From positions 7,491,001 through 7,555,000 of the forward strand of contig JAKOON010000021.1 of NCBI GenBank assembly GCA_022577435.1: 64,000 nucleotides of DNA. The letters are read 5' to 3'. The DNA comes from Embiotoca jacksoni (taxonomy: Eukaryota; Chordata; Actinopteri; Embiotocidae). The notes below the pieces were generated by a model. That model searched no databases. It saw only the letters and a list, made by a program, of their open reading frames with translations, and was not told where the DNA came from. Position 1 is the first letter of the stretch; the number at the start of each line of letters is the position of its first letter. This document shows, in pieces, positions 62,059 through 64,000 of the stretch. Made by a program: the position numbers and the translations under genes.

Positions 62059-62200
62059 CTCCACACTTCGGTTCAGAGACAAGCGGCGCGATAACTGTCG
62101 GAACAACGAGCCAGCCGAGTATCAGTCAATGTCCGGGAGCATGCTTGTAGGGTCGGTGTCCCTGTCATTGGTGTGTGGACGCAGCGCTGCTTTCTCCGCT
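62059..62200 (-). other. zc3h7b: Probable noncoding first exon and promoter of zc3h7b
   Basis: The first coding exon has an AG acceptor three bases before its ATG (CTCTTCAG, then GTTATGG), so an upstream untranslated exon is required. A good donor, GTGAGA, at plus 62053-62058 follows GC-rich sequence on the minus strand (ACCGAAGTGTGGAG). This sits at the right place for exon 1 with an 800-nt intron. The transcription start is not defined. Confidence 0.55.
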
Positions 62201-62273
62201 GCTGCTCGGCTAACGGCTTAGCTGTTTTGGACAGTGCGGTGTTGCAACAAGTTTCCAGCAGAACTACAAGAGG

Positions 62274-62556
62274 CCACCAGAGGGCGGTAGAGGGGCGGCA
62301 GAGAGCGGCAGAGGGCGGCAGAGGGCGGTAGAGGGGCGGCAGAGAGCGGCAGAGGGCGGCAGAGGGCGGTAGAGGGGCGGCAGAGAGCGGCAGAGGGCGG
62401 CAGAGGGGCGGCAGAGGCCACCAGAGGGCGGCAGAGGGCGGCAGAGGCCACCAGAGGGCGGCAGAGGGCGGCAGAGGGCGGCAGAGGCCACCAGAGGCCA
62501 CCAGAGGGCGGCAGAGGCCACCAGAGGCCACCAGAGGCCACCAGAGGGCGGCAGAG
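62274..62556. repeat. GC-rich minisatellite with CTCF-like cores
   Basis: The array is built from 10-11-bp modules GAGGGCGGCA, GAGGGGCGGC, GAGAGCGGCA and GAGGCCACCA. Part of it has a 41-bp higher-order period (gcggtag near 62284, 62325 and 62366). Where GAGGCCACCA meets GAGGGCGG the join reads CCACCAGAGGGCGG, which fits the CTCF core. There are five such joins, at 62274, 62418, 62448, 62498 and 62538, all in one orientation. Confidence 0.95.
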
Positions 62557-62579
62557 GCAACGTCACTGTTTGGGTCACG

Positions 62580-63750
62580 TGGTTTCTCCCTCACAGTCCC
62601 GACAACTACACTACTATTAATGCGTCACAATCATGTGGAGACTGAAATCTACTTCCAGGACACTCGTGTCTTGATGTATTAATTCTTTACATTATTATTA
62701 TGTATCCACGCTAGACTGTAACGTCGTCATTTAATGTTGTTGTGAACGTGTGCTTGGCACATATTATTATTATTTATTTATTGAAATTGAATTGATAAGC
62801 AAAATAATGTTTTACTTGCAGCCCCATATGTCATAACAGAATACAGAGCCTTGCCTCGGGTGGAGGTCTCTGATCCGCTCTCTGCTGGTTTCAGCAGGAT
62901 GACCTCGTTGCTCAGCTCCTCCCAGAGTCACGATTCAACCTGCGGGTTCAGGTCATCTTCTCTGACCCCCTGTGCAGGACGTCCTCGCTGCCTCCATCTC
63001 CTCAGGTGGGCCGTGAAAGGGTCAGGGGCCTGAGAGTCGGGGTCACCCACGGAGGACCCAGTCCTTTCTTGGGTGTGGGTATCTTTTGAGGACCTCCTGA
63101 TTTTCAGCCACATATTTTCATCAAACAAGTCAAAAAACGCTGGACATTGTCCCGTCGGACGGCGACCCAAACATTGAAGAATTATTACAAACTCCTCGAT
63201 CAACTTTTACCTTTAAATTACAGACATGCTGGTGCCAATCAGCTCCAACGCCCCTGATTGGTGGTTTCTCTCTTCTTTTTGTTTCACCTGTTATTTTTGG
63301 TAGGAATGTCCATCAGCAGCACGTGACCAACCTTTAACGCTGAAATTTGTTTTCAACAAGTACATTTTGCACTGATGACCCTGTACATCATGATCTTGAT
63401 TGCAAACTCGGTACCAAAAAAAAAAAAAACTAATTTTGACAAATGTTTGACAAAAAAAAAAAAAAAAAAGGAAAGAAAAGAAAAGATGAACATTTTTAAA
63501 AACGCATTGATTGAAGCAAATTGTATTCATGTAAAATTACTGGCTAATTTGCACTTTTCTCACAAAGAAGTTTATATAAATGTTTTTCAATAATATAATA
63601 TATATATATATATATTTTTTTTTTTTATAGAATTAAGAGTCTATAATATTTCCAACTCTAATCTGATAGCATCGAGTATTTCTGAGATTAATATTAGTGC
63701 TGATTGAATTAAAAGAAACCAATGAGGAAAACTGATCTGGGAAGGAATTT
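62580..63750. other. Intergenic interval right of zc3h7b
   Basis: No exon is supported. The sequence is unique or AT-rich, with poly-A runs near 63417-63429 and 63455-63469 and a (TA)n run near 63596-63614. Confidence 0.6.
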
Positions 63751-63753
63751 TTT

Positions 63754-63892
<139 letters not shown>

Positions 63893-63974
63893 CCAGCAGG
63901 TGGCGCTAACGCACCTGTACACGAATTGTAACGGACGTGGACAGACTCCACGAACAAGAAACCTCGTGACGTCA
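63893..63974. promoter_or_regulatory. CTCF-like site and CRE palindrome at right edge
   Basis: CCAGCAGGTGGCGCTA at 63893-63908 fits the CTCF core consensus very well. TGACGTCA at 63967-63974 is a full CRE. The GC-rich end of the window may be the promoter of the next gene (RANGAP1 is next to ZC3H7B in human), but no exon is visible before the edge. Confidence 0.4.
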
Positions 63975-64000
63975 CTCGGTTGAGCAACCGGCGCGCTGCA

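Noticed and set aside
62073..62594. 173-aa Pro/Leu/Ala-rich open frame on the minus strand
   Set aside because: It is a by-product of the GC-rich minisatellite, has no conserved domain and overlaps the zc3h7b 5' exon.

Overview
This is a vertebrate nuclear genome window, almost certainly from a spiny-rayed teleost fish. All genes are split by GT-AG introns. The proteins read like human orthologues with fish-type divergence. The intergenic and intronic DNA is rich in long (GT)n tracts and in small DNA transposons typical of fish (Tc1, hAT and mariner-like). No prokaryotic operon, CRISPR array, phage or integron is present.

Six protein-coding genes were rebuilt exon by exon, with every intron phase checked. 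From left to right they are: gucy2c (minus strand, 5' part only, the cyclase half lies off the left edge); csdc2 (minus, complete, 157 aa); aco2, mitochondrial aconitase (minus, 17 coding exons, 781 aa); phf5a, an SF3b splicing subunit (plus, 110 aa); tef, a PAR-bZIP factor (minus, two alternative first exons); and zc3h7b (minus, 19 coding exons, about 889 aa, with a C terminus that appears shorter than in human). The block csdc2-aco2-phf5a-tef-zc3h7b matches the gene order of human 22q13.2. polr3h and tob2, which lie inside that block in human, are not seen here. gucy2c is on 12p in human, so its position beside csdc2 marks a different chromosomal junction.

Layout: 1-8.2 kb gucy2c; 8.2-12.8 kb gene-poor, with a decayed Tc1 element; 12.8-21 kb the csdc2 transcription unit, including a probable noncoding first exon near 20.97 kb and non-repetitive, regulatory-looking DNA in its first intron; 21-24 kb intergenic with a 503-bp hAT element; 24-32.6 kb aco2; 32.6-33.6 kb the head-to-head aco2/phf5a promoter interval; 33.7-35.3 kb phf5a; 36.2-46.3 kb tef, tail-to-tail with phf5a; 48-62.2 kb zc3h7b; 62.2-64 kb a GC-rich minisatellite and a tetranucleotide microsatellite.

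The genes do not form one pathway. The most informative regulatory element is an iron-responsive element hairpin that overlaps the aco2 start codon. Also notable are a minisatellite with five CTCF-like cores beside the zc3h7b first exon, a 26-bp minisatellite in gucy2c that produces perfect CRE palindromes, two near-perfect short hairpins, a transposon-derived ERE/DR1 site inside aco2, and a 9-nt microexon in gucy2c. I found no clear candidate for a wholly new biological system.
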